DNA from: Streptomyces sp. NBC_00820
GTDB lineage: Bacteria; Actinomycetota; Actinomycetes; Streptomycetales; Streptomycetaceae
DNA length: 64,000 bases
Assembly (NCBI RefSeq): GCF_036347055.1
Contig: NZ_CP108882.1
Span: forward strand, 5,684,501 to 5,748,500
Direction of reading: 5' to 3'
Shown: piece after piece, positions 16,145 to 25,040 of the stretch
Numbering within the stretch: position 1 is the stretch's first letter
How the letters are laid out: each line of letters begins with the position of its first letter
The notes under the pieces: generated by a model
What the model saw: only the letters and a program-made list of their open reading frames with translations
Databases searched by the model: none
Told to the model about the DNA's origin: nothing
Position numbers and translations under genes: made by a program

Positions 16145-16304
16145 GGAGCGCCGTCCCTTCGGGAGGTGGGGGTGGGGAGGCGTGCGAGCCGTGAGTCAAT
16201 GACGGCTCGGCGGGCGCGTCAAGAGGTCGCGCATTCAGGAAGCGAACGCACAACGGCCGTGTTCCGGACGCCAGTTGAGCGCGCACCACTTCTGACGTGA
16301 ACTC

Positions 16305-16334
16305 TTGACGGCATCATGAGCCCCGAGTTAACTC
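16305..16334 (+). promoter_or_regulatory. possible promoter and GAGTTAACTC palindrome for GH3 gene
   Basis: TTGACG (16305-16310) and TAACTC (16329-16334), 18 bases apart, are an acceptable sigma-70-like pair about 65 bases before the GH3 start. GAGTTAACTC (16325-16334) is a perfect 10-bp palindrome overlapping the -10 and could be an operator shared with the divergent GH30 gene. Confidence 0.4.
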
Positions 16335-16354
16335 ACGCCGTGATCTAAGTCATG

Positions 16355-16386
16355 AGTGAATCGAGAGCCCAGTGAATCAAGAGCCA
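16355..16386 (+). repeat. 16-bp tandem duplication in the GH3 leader
   Basis: AGTGAATCGAGAGCCC (16355-16370) is followed directly by AGTGAATCAAGAGCCA (16371-16386), 14 of 16 bases the same. It lies just before the ribosome site of the GH3 gene and creates a spurious upstream GTG at 16372. Confidence 0.8.
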
Positions 16387-16398
16387 AGGGAAGGGTCC

Positions 16399-19300
16399 AT
16401 GCGAAGAACCGCCCTGCTCGCCTCCGCCGCTCTGCTGACCGCACTGCTCCCGCTGACCGCCGTCGCCACCGCCTCCGGTGCCGACGACCCGCCCCCCGTG
16501 CCCGTCGACCGCTTCGAGGGCGAGGTCCCCTTCGCCGCCCAGCCCGCCGAGGGCATCTTCACCTGGGGCGGCGACGCCGACGACCCGCCCGCCCTGGAAC
16601 TGGCGGACCGCCCCGACGCCCCGGAGGGCGCCAAGGTCCTCACCGGCACCTACGACATCAGCGGCTACGGCGGCTTCACCCACGACTTCGCCGCCGGTGA
16701 ACCGGCCCACGACTGGTCCGCGCACCAGGGCATCCGCTTCTGGTGGGACGGCCAGGACAGCGGCAGGAAGCTCGCCTTCGAGATCAAGGACGGCGGCGCG
16801 AACGGCGAGGCGTCCGAGCTGTGGACGACGTCCTTCACCGACGACTTCACCGGCTGGAAACAGATCCTGATCCCGTTCACCGACTTCACCTACCGCACGG
16901 ACTACCAGCCCGTCGGCGGCATCGACCACGTCCTCGGACTCACGCAGATGTGGGGATACGCCCTCACCCTCCCCGTCGGCCTCAAGGGCCGCTTCGCCAT
17001 GGACGACGTCGAGCTGTACGGCAGGGCGGACCAGTCGCTGCGCGCCTCCGTCACCGCCGACTCCGCCGTCCACCCGGTGAAGGAGGGCGGCACGGCCACG
17101 CTGAAGGTCACCGTGGCCACCACCGGCGCGGCGCCCCTCGACGACCCCGTGACGGTCACCTACGCGACCGGCGGCGGCACCGCCGAACCCGGCAAGGACT
17201 ACACCCCCGCCTCCGGCACCCTCACCTTCCCGGCCGGTACCGCCTCCGGGGCCTCGCGGACCATCCGGGTCGCGACCCTCAAGGACAAGGCCGCCGAGCC
17301 CGCCGAGACCGTCCCGGTCGCGCTCACGGTGACCGGCGCCAAGGCCCCCGCCGAGATGCCGCAGGTCGTCATCGACGCCCACGGGCTGCCGTACCTGGAC
17401 ACGAAGCTGCCCGTGAAGAAGCGGGTCGCGGACCTCCTCGGCCGCCTGTCCCTGGCGGAGAAGGCCGGCCAGATGACCCAGGCCGAGCGCGGCGCGGTCG
17501 GCACGGGGGACGACATCGCGGCCTACGGCCTCGGCTCACTGCTCTCCGGCGGCGGTTCGACACCCACGCCCAACACCCCCGAGGCCTGGGCGAAGATGAT
17601 CGACGCCTTCCAGCTCCGGAGCCGGGCCACCCGCTTCCAGATCCCGCTTATCTACGGCGTCGACGCGGTCCACGGCCACAACAACCTGGTCGGCGCCACG
17701 GTCATGCCGCACAACATCGGCATCGGAGCCACCCGGGACCCCGCACTCGCCGAGAAGGCCGGGGCGGTGACGGCCGCCGAGGTCCGGGCCACCGGCATCC
17801 CCTGGGACTTCGCGCCCTGCCTGTGCGTGAGCCGCGACGAACGCTGGGGCCGCTCCTACGAGTCCTTCGGCGAGGACCCGGCGCTGGTCGAGTCCATGGA
17901 GACCGTCATCCAGGGCCTGCAGGGCCGGGCGGACGGCAGGGACCTGAGCCGTGACGACAAGGTCCTCGCCACCGCCAAGCACTTCGTCGGTGACGGCGGT
18001 ACCGCGTACGGCTCCTCGACCACGGGCTCCTACAAGACCGACCAGGGCGTCACCAAGGTCACCCGCCAGGAGCTGGAGGCCGTCCACCTGGCACCGTTCG
18101 GCACGGCCGTCGACCGGGGCGTCGGCACGGTCATGCCGTCGTACTCCTCCCTGGACGTCATCGGTGACGGGCAGGGCCCGGTGAAGATGCACGCCCGCGC
18201 CGACATGATCAACGGCGTCCTCAAGGGCCGCATGGGCTTCGACGGCTTCGTCATCAGCGACTGGAACGCCATCGACCAGCTCCCCGGCGACTACGGCTCC
18301 CACGTGCGCACGTCCGTGAACGCGGGCGTCGACATGATGATGGTCCCGTACACCTACAAGGACTTCACCAAGACCCTGACCGACGAGGTCCGGGCCGGAC
18401 GGATCAGCGAGCGGCGGATCGACGACGCCGTCTCCCGCGTCCTCACCCAGAAGTTCAGGCTGGGCCTCTTCGAGCACCCGTACGCCGACACCAGTGGCGC
18501 CGCCGCGATCGGCTCCCCGGCGCACCGGGCCGTGGCCCGCCGCGCCGCCGCCGAGTCGCAGGTGCTGCTGAAGAACTCCGGCGGGCTGCTGCCGCTGAAG
18601 AAGAGCCAGAAGGTGTACGTCGCCGGGTCCAACGCCGACGACATCGGCAACCAGAGCGGCGGCTGGACCGTCACCTGGCAGGGCTCCTCCGGGAACATCG
18701 TCCCCGGCACCACCGTCCTGCAGGGCATGCGCGAGGCGGGCGGGAACGTCACGTACTCCAAGGACGCCTCCGCCCCGACGAACGGCTACGACGTGGGTGT
18801 GGTCGTCGTCGGCGAGACCCCGTACGCCGAGGGTGTCGGCGACGTCGGCAACGGCCCCGCCCACACTCTGACGCTCTCGGCCGCCGACCAGGCCGCCGTC
18901 GACAAGGTGTGCGCGGCCATGAAGTGCGCGGTGCTGACCGTCTCCGGGCGCCCCCAGCTGATCGGCGACCGGCTCGGCGACGTCGACGCGCTGGTGGCCT
19001 CCTGGCTCCCCGGCACCGAGGGCGAGGGCGTCGCCGACGTCCTGTACGGCAAGCGGCCCTTCACCGGGCAGCTCCCCGTCACCTGGCCCCGGTCCGAGGC
19101 CCAGCTGCCGATCAACGTGGGCGACGCGTCGTACGACCCGCAGTTCCCGTACGGCTGGGGCCTGACCACGCTCACCCACGTGCCGGACGGCGGCGCGGCC
19201 ACGCTGCGCGCGCTCGGCAAGGCCGCCGCGGTGGCCGAGCGGGCCGGCGCCGACCGGACCGGGCGGGAGCTGGTCACCAAGGCGCGGCTGATCGTTCAGC

Positions 19301-19425
19301 GCAAGGCCGGGCAGCGGATCACCGAGGCGCTGGCGGGGCCCTTCGCCGACGCCGACAACGCGCTGCTGACCGGCCGGTACGGAGAGGCGGTGCGGAAGCT
19401 GACGGAGGCGTACCGGGCGGCCTGA
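16399..19425 (+). CDS. secreted GH3 beta-glucosidase-like enzyme with N-terminal CBM and Calx-beta domains
   Basis: 1008 residues from the ATG at 16399 (AAGGG just upstream; an earlier GTG at 16372 gives a poor signal peptide). Residues 1-33 form a signal peptide. Next comes a CBM11-like jelly roll (about 40-205: FWWDGQDSGRKLAFEIKDGG, WKQILIPFTDF). A Calx-beta domain follows (about 210-315: VTYATGGGTAEPGKDYTPASG), then the GH3 N-domain with LIYGVDAVHGHNN and KHFVGDGGT. Asp621 in GFVISDWNAID is the expected nucleophile. The GH3 C-domain follows (VLLKNSGGLLPL, PQFPYGWGL). An extra C-terminal helical segment of about 80 residues ends the protein. Likely an exo-acting beta-glucosidase on soluble glucans outside the cell. 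Confidence 0.92.
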   Translation: MRRTALLASAALLTALLPLTAVATASGADDPPPVPVDRFEGEVPFAAQPAEGIFTWGGDADDPPALELADRPDAPEGAKVLTGTYDISGYGGFTHDFAAGEPAHDWSAHQGIRFWWDGQDSGRKLAFEIKDGGANGEASELWTTSFTDDFTGWKQILIPFTDFTYRTDYQPVGGIDHVLGLTQMWGYALTLPVGLKGRFAMDDVELYGRADQSLRASVTADSAVHPVKEGGTATLKVTVATTGAAPLDDPVTVTYATGGGTAEPGKDYTPASGTLTFPAGTASGASRTIRVATLKDKAAEPAETVPVALTVTGAKAPAEMPQVVIDAHGLPYLDTKLPVKKRVADLLGRLSLAEKAGQMTQAERGAVGTGDDIAAYGLGSLLSGGGSTPTPNTPEAWAKMIDAFQLRSRATRFQIPLIYGVDAVHGHNNLVGATVMPHNIGIGATRDPALAEKAGAVTAAEVRATGIPWDFAPCLCVSRDERWGRSYESFGEDPALVESMETVIQGLQGRADGRDLSRDDKVLATAKHFVGDGGTAYGSSTTGSYKTDQGVTKVTRQELEAVHLAPFGTAVDRGVGTVMPSYSSLDVIGDGQGPVKMHARADMINGVLKGRMGFDGFVISDWNAIDQLPGDYGSHVRTSVNAGVDMMMVPYTYKDFTKTLTDEVRAGRISERRIDDAVSRVLTQKFRLGLFEHPYADTSGAAAIGSPAHRAVARRAAAESQVLLKNSGGLLPLKKSQKVYVAGSNADDIGNQSGGWTVTWQGSSGNIVPGTTVLQGMREAGGNVTYSKDASAPTNGYDVGVVVVGETPYAEGVGDVGNGPAHTLTLSAADQAAVDKVCAAMKCAVLTVSGRPQLIGDRLGDVDALVASWLPGTEGEGVADVLYGKRPFTGQLPVTWPRSEAQLPINVGDASYDPQFPYGWGLTTLTHVPDGGAATLRALGKAAAVAERAGADRTGRELVTKARLIVQRKAGQRITEALAGPFADADNALLTGRYGEAVRKLTEAYRAA

Positions 19426-19485
19426 GCCCACCCGCACCCTCCTCCGGTATGACCGCTTAGGGGCTGGTTCGGGTAGCTTCGAAGC

Positions 19486-20871
19486 ATGAAGGCCGTCTCG
19501 TGGACCCGAAGCCTCCCGGCCCTGCTGCTGGCCGTACTCGCGCTGGTCGTCCTGACCGCGCTCGCCCCCGGCGCGAGCGCGGTCACCGGCGTCTCCACGA
19601 TCGCCCAGGCCCTGCGCAAGGGACCGGTCTACGTCGATCCGGCGGCCTCCGGGCAACTGTCCGCAGCCGAGGCCAAGGTGCTCGCCGAACGGATCAAGCA
19701 CGCGAACAAACCCCTGTTCATCGCGGTCCTGCCGGCGGGCTACCCGACGAAGGACCTCCTGCCCAAGGTGCGCGCCGCCACCGGCGTCACGGGCCTGTAC
19801 GGCATCCGCGTCGGCGACCTCTTCGGCGCCCGTTCCGACCGCTCGGTCATGTCGAAGACGGCCGCGCAGAACCTGGTGGCCAGCGTCCAGGGCGAGGACG
19901 CCAAGGCCCAGCTCACCGACTTCACCGACCGTGCCCTGGCCAACATGGGCGGCCACGCGCCCGCGAGCTGGAGCGGCTCCGTGGACGGCAAGGGCGAGGG
20001 GGTGTCGACGACCGCCCTGATCGTCGCGGGCGCGGTCGTGGTGGCCGGCGGCGTGGGCGCCTACACGCTGGTCCGCCGCAGCCGCCGCCGGCGCGAGGAG
20101 GAGCAGCGGGCCGCGCTGGACCGGCTGCGCGTGGTGGTGGACGAGGACATCACCGCCTTCGGCGAGGAACTCGACCGGCTGGACTTCCACCCGGCCGAGC
20201 CGCGCGCCGACGACGCCATGCGCGCGGACTACGAGCGCGCGCTGGACTCCTACGAGAACGCCAAACGGCGCATGACCGAGGCGCGCAGACCGGAGGACGT
20301 CCGGGTGGTCACCGAGGCGCTGGAGGACGGCCGCTTCTCCCTCGCCCTGCTGGCCGCCCGCCGCACGGGACGCGCCCTGCCGGAGCGGCGTCCGCCCTGC
20401 TTCTTCGACCCGCGCCACGGCCCGTCCGTGACCGACGCCACCTGGACCCCGGCCGGCGGCAGCTCCCGGGAGGTCCCGGTCTGCGCCGCGGACGCGACCC
20501 GGCTGGCCGACGGCCGCGACCCGGCGATCCGCGAGGTCGACTCCGACCACGGCCGCCGCCCCTACTGGGACGCGGGCCCCGCCTACGGTCCCTGGGCCGG
20601 CGGCTACTTCGGCGGCGGCATCCTCCCCGGCCTCCTCGTCGGCACCCTTCTGGGCAGCGCGATGGCCACCCCGTCCTACGCGGCCGACTACGGCTCCGGC
20701 TACGGCGACTTCGGCGCCGGCGGCTACGAGGGCGGCGACGTCTCCGGCACCGACTTCGACCCCGACGACTTCAGCGGCGGCTTCGGCGGCGGCGACGGCG
20801 GCGGCGGTTTCGGCGGGGACTTCGGCGGTGGGGACTTCGGTGGCGGAGGGGATTCCGGCGGCGGATTCTGA
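19486..20871 (+). CDS. TPM-domain membrane protein with Gly-rich tail
   Basis: 461 residues. A signal peptide or anchor (1-32) precedes a TPM-type extracytoplasmic domain (about 35-165: VYVDPAASGQLSAAEAKVLAERI, LFIAVLPAG). A transmembrane helix at about 174-196 (ALIVAGAVVVAGGVGAYTL) is followed by an Arg-rich stop-transfer. A cytoplasmic coiled segment (200-290) follows, and the last 60 residues are very rich in Gly, Asp, Phe and Ser (GGDFGGGDFGG type). TPM proteins elsewhere are linked to membrane-protein quality control or repair, for example photosystem II. The role in Streptomyces is not known to me. No clear ribosome site precedes the ATG, so the message may be leaderless. Confidence 0.8.
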   Translation: MKAVSWTRSLPALLLAVLALVVLTALAPGASAVTGVSTIAQALRKGPVYVDPAASGQLSAAEAKVLAERIKHANKPLFIAVLPAGYPTKDLLPKVRAATGVTGLYGIRVGDLFGARSDRSVMSKTAAQNLVASVQGEDAKAQLTDFTDRALANMGGHAPASWSGSVDGKGEGVSTTALIVAGAVVVAGGVGAYTLVRRSRRRREEEQRAALDRLRVVVDEDITAFGEELDRLDFHPAEPRADDAMRADYERALDSYENAKRRMTEARRPEDVRVVTEALEDGRFSLALLAARRTGRALPERRPPCFFDPRHGPSVTDATWTPAGGSSREVPVCAADATRLADGRDPAIREVDSDHGRRPYWDAGPAYGPWAGGYFGGGILPGLLVGTLLGSAMATPSYAADYGSGYGDFGAGGYEGGDVSGTDFDPDDFSGGFGGGDGGGGFGGDFGGGDFGGGGDSGGGF

Positions 20872-20949
20872 CACCGCGCGCGGCCGCCGTCCGGCCGCGG
20901 CTGGCTGACCGGGACGCAGGCCCGGGCGCCACAGCGCACGGGCGCACGA

Positions 20950-20989
20950 GCGCCCGCCCTCCCTTTTCGGGGGAGTGGAGGGCGGGCGC
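20950..20989. terminator. bidirectional terminator between TPM and YceI genes
   Basis: GCGCCCGCCCTCC (20950-20962) pairs perfectly with 20977-20989 around a 14-base loop containing TTTT. It lies between two convergent genes and can serve both. Confidence 0.85.
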
Positions 20990-21025
20990 GCTCGGGGTGC
21001 GGGCGCCGGCAGGGGCGCCGCAGGC

Positions 21026-21625
21026 TCATGCCTGCTTGATGGCCGAGATGTCGAAGTTCAGCTTGATCTTGTCGGAGACGAGGACGCCACCGGTCTCCAG
21101 GGCCGCGTTCCAGGTCAGGCCCCACTCGGAGCGCAGGATCTCGCTCTTGCCCTCGAAACCGACGCGCTCGTTGCCGAACGGGTCCTTCGCCGCGCCGTTG
21201 AACTCCAGGTCGATGGAGATCGGCTTGGTCACGCCGAGGATGGAGAGGTCGCCGGTGATGCGGTAGTCGTCGCCGCCCAGGTGCTCCGCCTTGGTGGAGC
21301 GGAAGGTCATGACCGGGAACTCGTCGGTCTTGAAGAAGTCCGCGGACTTCAGGTGGCCGTCACGGTCGGCGTTGCCGGTGTCGATGCTGTCCATCTGGAC
21401 GTCGAGGGTGGCGGTGGACTTGGCGGGGTCGGAGCCGTCGAGGTGCAGCGTGCCGGTGAAGTCCGTGAAGCCGCCCTTGACGTTGGTGACCATGGCGTGG
21501 CGGGCCACGAAGCCGATCGTGGTGTGCGCGGGGTCGAGGATGTAGTCGCCGGTCAGCGCGGAGAGGTCCGCGCCGGGCACGGCGGAGGTCTGAGGGGCGC
21601 TTTCCTTGCGGCCGAAGATACCCAT
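21026..21625 (-). CDS. YceI-family lipid-binding-like protein
   Basis: 199 residues from the ATG at 21625, which has AAGGAGC 5 bases upstream; the longer frame to 21715 is not conserved-looking. The YceI beta-barrel pattern is clear: ALTGDYILDPAHTTIGFVARHAMVTNVKGGF, then STATLDVQMDSIDTGNADRDGHLKSADFF and the LGVTKPISIDLEF segment. Family members bind polyisoprenoids or other amphiphiles in the barrel. There is no signal peptide here, so this is a cytosolic form, as in many actinobacteria. A MarR-type palindrome lies at 21703-21716, within the probable promoter, suggesting induction by a phenolic or oxidant signal. Confidence 0.9.
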   Translation of the reverse strand: MGIFGRKESAPQTSAVPGADLSALTGDYILDPAHTTIGFVARHAMVTNVKGGFTDFTGTLHLDGSDPAKSTATLDVQMDSIDTGNADRDGHLKSADFFKTDEFPVMTFRSTKAEHLGGDDYRITGDLSILGVTKPISIDLEFNGAAKDPFGNERVGFEGKSEILRSEWGLTWNAALETGGVLVSDKIKLNFDISAIKQA

Positions 21626-21702
21626 GAGGTGCTCCTTGGGAAGGTCTGTGAAGGGTGGGGGACGGACACGGCCCGGTACGACGAGACCGTGCCCCGGAGT
21701 CT

Positions 21703-21716
21703 GTTGAACGTTCAAC
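21703..21716. promoter_or_regulatory. 14-bp palindrome, MarR-type operator candidate
   Basis: GTTGAACGTTCAAC is a perfect 14-bp palindrome about 80 bases upstream of the YceI start. TTGAACGTTCAA-like sequences are typical MarR-family operators. No MarR gene lies in this window. Confidence 0.55.
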
Positions 21717-21906
21717 GAAACCGACGGTTACGACCGTAGACCCATTCCGTTCGATTTTCAACATCATCCGCAACGTGTTTTCAAGATAACCCACAGTAAC
21801 CACGTACGCCCTCTGGCGGACGCGCGTAGATCTCGGGCACCATCTGCATGCACCACCTGCACAGCCGCCCCACAGGACGCTCGGCCAACCGCAGGAAGGG
21901 TCCCCC

Positions 21907-22401
21907 ATGAAGTTCCGCTCCGCCGTGACCGCGCTCGCCCTCGTCGTCGCCCCCGGCGTCGCCGTGGTCGGCACCGCCACCGACGCCTTCGCCGTCACCA
22001 AGATCAGCCAGGCCACCGCCGAATCGATGTTCCGCTCGTCCGGCATCACCTGGTCGTCGTCGGGTGGCTGCACCAACCGCAACAACTCCACCTGCACGTC
22101 CTTCGACCAGCTCAACCTCGCCACCGCGCAGGGAGCCCAGACCCTGAAGAGCGCCAGCGGCTGCGCTCTCAACATCACCGGCGGCACCGAGACCGGCCAC
22201 GCCTCCGGCACCTACTCGCACTGGAACGGCTACAAGCTCGACTACAGCAAGAACACCTGTATCACCAACTACATCAAGAACAGCTTCACTTACATCGGTC
22301 TGCGCGGCGACGGCTACCCGCAGTGGCAGGCCGCCTCCGGCAACCTCTACGCCGACGAGGGCAGCCACTGGGACGCGACGTACTACACCTGCGGCTGCTG
22401 A
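21907..22401 (+). CDS. small secreted M15-like (DD-peptidase-fold) protein
   Basis: 164 residues with a clear Sec signal peptide (1-29, ending DAFA-V). The mature part has six cysteines (SGGCTNRNNSTCTSF, SGCALN, NTCITN and the terminal TCGC), so it is disulphide-rich. The segment GTETGHASGTYSHWNGYKLD, followed near the end by DEGSHWDATYY, resembles the zinc-binding H-x6-D...H arrangement of M15 hedgehog/DD-peptidases. That would make it an extracellular metallopeptidase acting on cell-wall peptides. The match is by pattern only and the chain is short for the family. AGGAAGGG sits 6 bases before the ATG. It ends 25 bases before the PL8 lyase and may be co-expressed with it. Confidence 0.7.
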   Translation: MKFRSAVTALALVVAPGVAVVGTATDAFAVTKISQATAESMFRSSGITWSSSGGCTNRNNSTCTSFDQLNLATAQGAQTLKSASGCALNITGGTETGHASGTYSHWNGYKLDYSKNTCITNYIKNSFTYIGLRGDGYPQWQAASGNLYADEGSHWDATYYTCGC

Positions 22402-22426
22402 GACGGGAGGGGTGGTGACCGGTGAC

Positions 22427-24886
22427 ATGAGCCCGACCGGATCGACCCGCCGCGCACTGCTGCTGGCCACCGCCCTCACGGCTGCCCTGGGCCCCCCGGC
22501 CCAGGCGGCCCCCGCCGGCGCCGCCGGCCGCGGGGTTCCCGCGGACCCGGGCGACGCGTACGACACTCTGCGCCGACGCTGGCTCGGCATCGCCCTCGGC
22601 GCGGGGTACGACCCGACCGCCGAGCCGTACGCCTCCCGCCTCGCCCGACTGGGCGCGCTGGCCCGCGACTTCCGCGCCACCATGGACCCCGCCGCGGCCT
22701 CCCTCTGGCCCGGCCACCCCTTCGACCCGCCCGCCGGCATCACCTTCAGCTACAACCGCCTGTGGACCATGGCCCAGGCCCACGTCCAGCCCGGCACCGG
22801 CTCGACCGGCGACGACGGCCTCCTCGCCGACGTGCTCCGCGGCCTCGACCATCTCTCCGCCACCGTCTACCACCCCGCCGCCGTCCCCTACGGCAACTGG
22901 TGGGAGTGGCAGATCGGCAGCCCCCGGCTGCTCATGGACATCACGGCCGCGCTGTACGACCGCCTCGGCGACGCGCGCGTCGCGGCCGCCTGCGCCGCCG
23001 TCGACCACTTCATCCCCGACGCGATGCTCACCGACTACTCCGGCACCTCCACCGGCGCCAACCGCGTCGACCTGTGCCGCTCGGTCGTCCTGCGCGGCAT
23101 CCTCGGCCGCGCCGGCGACCGCGTCGCGCTCGCCCGGGACGCCCTCTCGCCGGTCTTCCCGCACGTCACCCGGGGCGACGGCCTCTACGCCGACGGATCC
23201 TTCGTCCAGCACACCTGGGTCGCCTACTCGGGCACCTACGGCCAGGTCCTCCTCGACGGCCTGGGGCGGCTGTTCGCCCTGCTCGCCGGATCACCGTGGG
23301 AGGTCACCGATCCCGCCCGGCGAAACGTCCTCGACAGCGTCGAAGGCGCCTACGCCCCCCTGATCCACGACGGGTTGGTGATGGACTGCGTCAACGGCCG
23401 CGCCATCAGCCGGGGTTACCTGCTCTCCGACGACCTGCACATCATGCGCGGCGACCACTACCACGGGCAGGCGCTGATCGCCGCGATCGCCCTGCTCGCG
23501 GACGGCGCGAGCGAGGCCGAGCGGGAGCGGTGGCACGGCATGGTGAAGGGCTGGGCCGAACGCGACACCGTCACGCCGCTGCTGACGGCCGATCAGTTCG
23601 GCGTCGCCGAGCTGGCCCGGCTGCGGGCCATCGCCGACTCGGCCGTACCCGCGCGCCCCGAACCCCTCGGGCACCGCCTCTTCCCTGCCATGGACCGCGC
23701 CGTCCACCGCGGACCCCGTTTCACCGCGTCCCTCTCCCTGGCCAGCGACCGCATCGCCCACTACGAGTGCGGCAACGGCGAGAACCCGCGCGGCTGGCAC
23801 ACCGGCTCCGGCATGCTCTCCTGGTGGCCGAAAGGGCGCGGCGGCCGGTCCGGCGGGTCCGGCAGTTCCGGTGGGTCGGGAGGCTCAGGCGGGTCGGGAG
23901 GCTCAGGCGGGTCAGGCGGGGCAGGCGGGTCCGGCCGGTCCGGCCGGACCGATCAGTACACGGACTGGTACTGGCCCACCGTCGACTGGTACCGGCTGCC
24001 CGGCACCACCGTCTCGACCAAACGCCTCGCCGACCGGGCCGGCGGCGAATGGGGCGCCCCCAAACCCGACGTCCGCTGGGTCGGGGGCACCACCGACGGC
24101 ACGTACGCGGTCGTCGGCCAGGACCTGAAGGGCCTCGATTCCACGCTCCGGGCCCGCAAGTCCTGGTTCTTCCTCGACGACGCCGTCGTCTGCCTCGGCG
24201 CCGGGATCACCTGCGCGGACGGCGTCCCCGTGGAGACGGTCGTGGACAACCGCAATCTGGGCGAGAACGGCACCCAGGCGTTCACGCGCGGCCCCCGCTG
24301 GGCCCACCTGGAGGGCCACGGCGGCTGGCTCCTGCCCCACGGCGGCGATCTGCGCACGCTGCGCGAGGACCGCACCGGTTCCTGGTCCGACATCAACACC
24401 ACCAGCACCACCGAGCGCCGCACCCGCCGCTGGCAGACCCTGTGGCTCGACCACGGCACCGACCCGGCCGACGCCGCCTACCTCTACGTCCTGCTTCCCG
24501 GCGCCTCGCGCGCCGAGGTCGCCGCACGCGCCGCCGACCGCCACTGGCTGACCGTCCTCGCCAACGACGCCCGCGGGCAGGCCGTCACCGTGCCCGCCCT
24601 GGGTCTGACGGCCGCCGTCTTCTGGCGGAACGGTACGGTGGGGGACCTCACGGCATCGGCCGGCGCGAGCGTGCTCGTCCGGCGCAGGGGCCGGACCGCC
24701 ACCCTGTGCGTCAGCGAGCCGCCCCGCACGGGCGCGCCGCTGGAGATCGTCTGGGACCGTCCGGTGCGCTCGGTCCGCCGGGCCGACGACACCGTGGAGG
24801 TCCGGTCGGCGGGCAGCCGTCTGAGGCTCCTTGTCACTCCGGGGATGGCATGTGCCACCCACGAATGTGAGGTCACTCTCAGGTGA
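22427..24886 (+). CDS. PL8-family polysaccharide lyase (hyaluronate/chondroitin/xanthan lyase type)
   Basis: About 819 residues from ATG 22427; GTG codons at 22412 and 22415 are closer to the GGGAGG site, so the start is uncertain. The signal peptide has a TRRALLL twin-arginine look. The alpha/alpha-toroid holds YGNWWEWQIGSPR and the catalytic triad Asn212 (GANRVDLC), His262 and Tyr271 (QHTWVAYSGTYGQ). The N-to-H and H-to-Y spacings (50 and 9) equal those of pneumococcal hyaluronate lyase. The beta-sandwich part follows WPTVDWYRLPGTTV. Unusually, a Gly/Ser-rich segment (about 471-509) interrupts the normally short link before that motif. It cleaves uronic-acid polysaccharides by beta-elimination; the exact polymer is not clear. 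Confidence 0.9.
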   Translation: MSPTGSTRRALLLATALTAALGPPAQAAPAGAAGRGVPADPGDAYDTLRRRWLGIALGAGYDPTAEPYASRLARLGALARDFRATMDPAAASLWPGHPFDPPAGITFSYNRLWTMAQAHVQPGTGSTGDDGLLADVLRGLDHLSATVYHPAAVPYGNWWEWQIGSPRLLMDITAALYDRLGDARVAAACAAVDHFIPDAMLTDYSGTSTGANRVDLCRSVVLRGILGRAGDRVALARDALSPVFPHVTRGDGLYADGSFVQHTWVAYSGTYGQVLLDGLGRLFALLAGSPWEVTDPARRNVLDSVEGAYAPLIHDGLVMDCVNGRAISRGYLLSDDLHIMRGDHYHGQALIAAIALLADGASEAERERWHGMVKGWAERDTVTPLLTADQFGVAELARLRAIADSAVPARPEPLGHRLFPAMDRAVHRGPRFTASLSLASDRIAHYECGNGENPRGWHTGSGMLSWWPKGRGGRSGGSGSSGGSGGSGGSGGSGGSGGAGGSGRSGRTDQYTDWYWPTVDWYRLPGTTVSTKRLADRAGGEWGAPKPDVRWVGGTTDGTYAVVGQDLKGLDSTLRARKSWFFLDDAVVCLGAGITCADGVPVETVVDNRNLGENGTQAFTRGPRWAHLEGHGGWLLPHGGDLRTLREDRTGSWSDINTTSTTERRTRRWQTLWLDHGTDPADAAYLYVLLPGASRAEVAARAADRHWLTVLANDARGQAVTVPALGLTAAVFWRNGTVGDLTASAGASVLVRRRGRTATLCVSEPPRTGAPLEIVWDRPVRSVRRADDTVEVRSAGSRLRLLVTPGMACATHECEVTLR
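23841..23949 (+). repeat. Gly/Ser-coding tandem repeats inside PL8 lyase
   Basis: An 18-bp unit GGGTCGGGAGGCTCAGGC occurs at 23873-23890 and 23891-23908, with a variant at 23909-23926, inside a longer run of GGS/GSS codons. The reading frame stays open on both sides, so this is a translated insertion, not a break. Confidence 0.9.
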
Positions 24887-25040
24887 CTGCTTTGTGGCAC
24901 CCCTACAACGTTGACGCCCGTTGAGCAGTCGGAACGGCTGCATGTTGTTGTGGTTCTGTTCAGTCGTACCAGGAAAACGCTCCGGAGACTGTACGGAGTC
25001 GACGGCTGGCATTCCGCGGTGCTCTTCGTAAGGTCACTAC

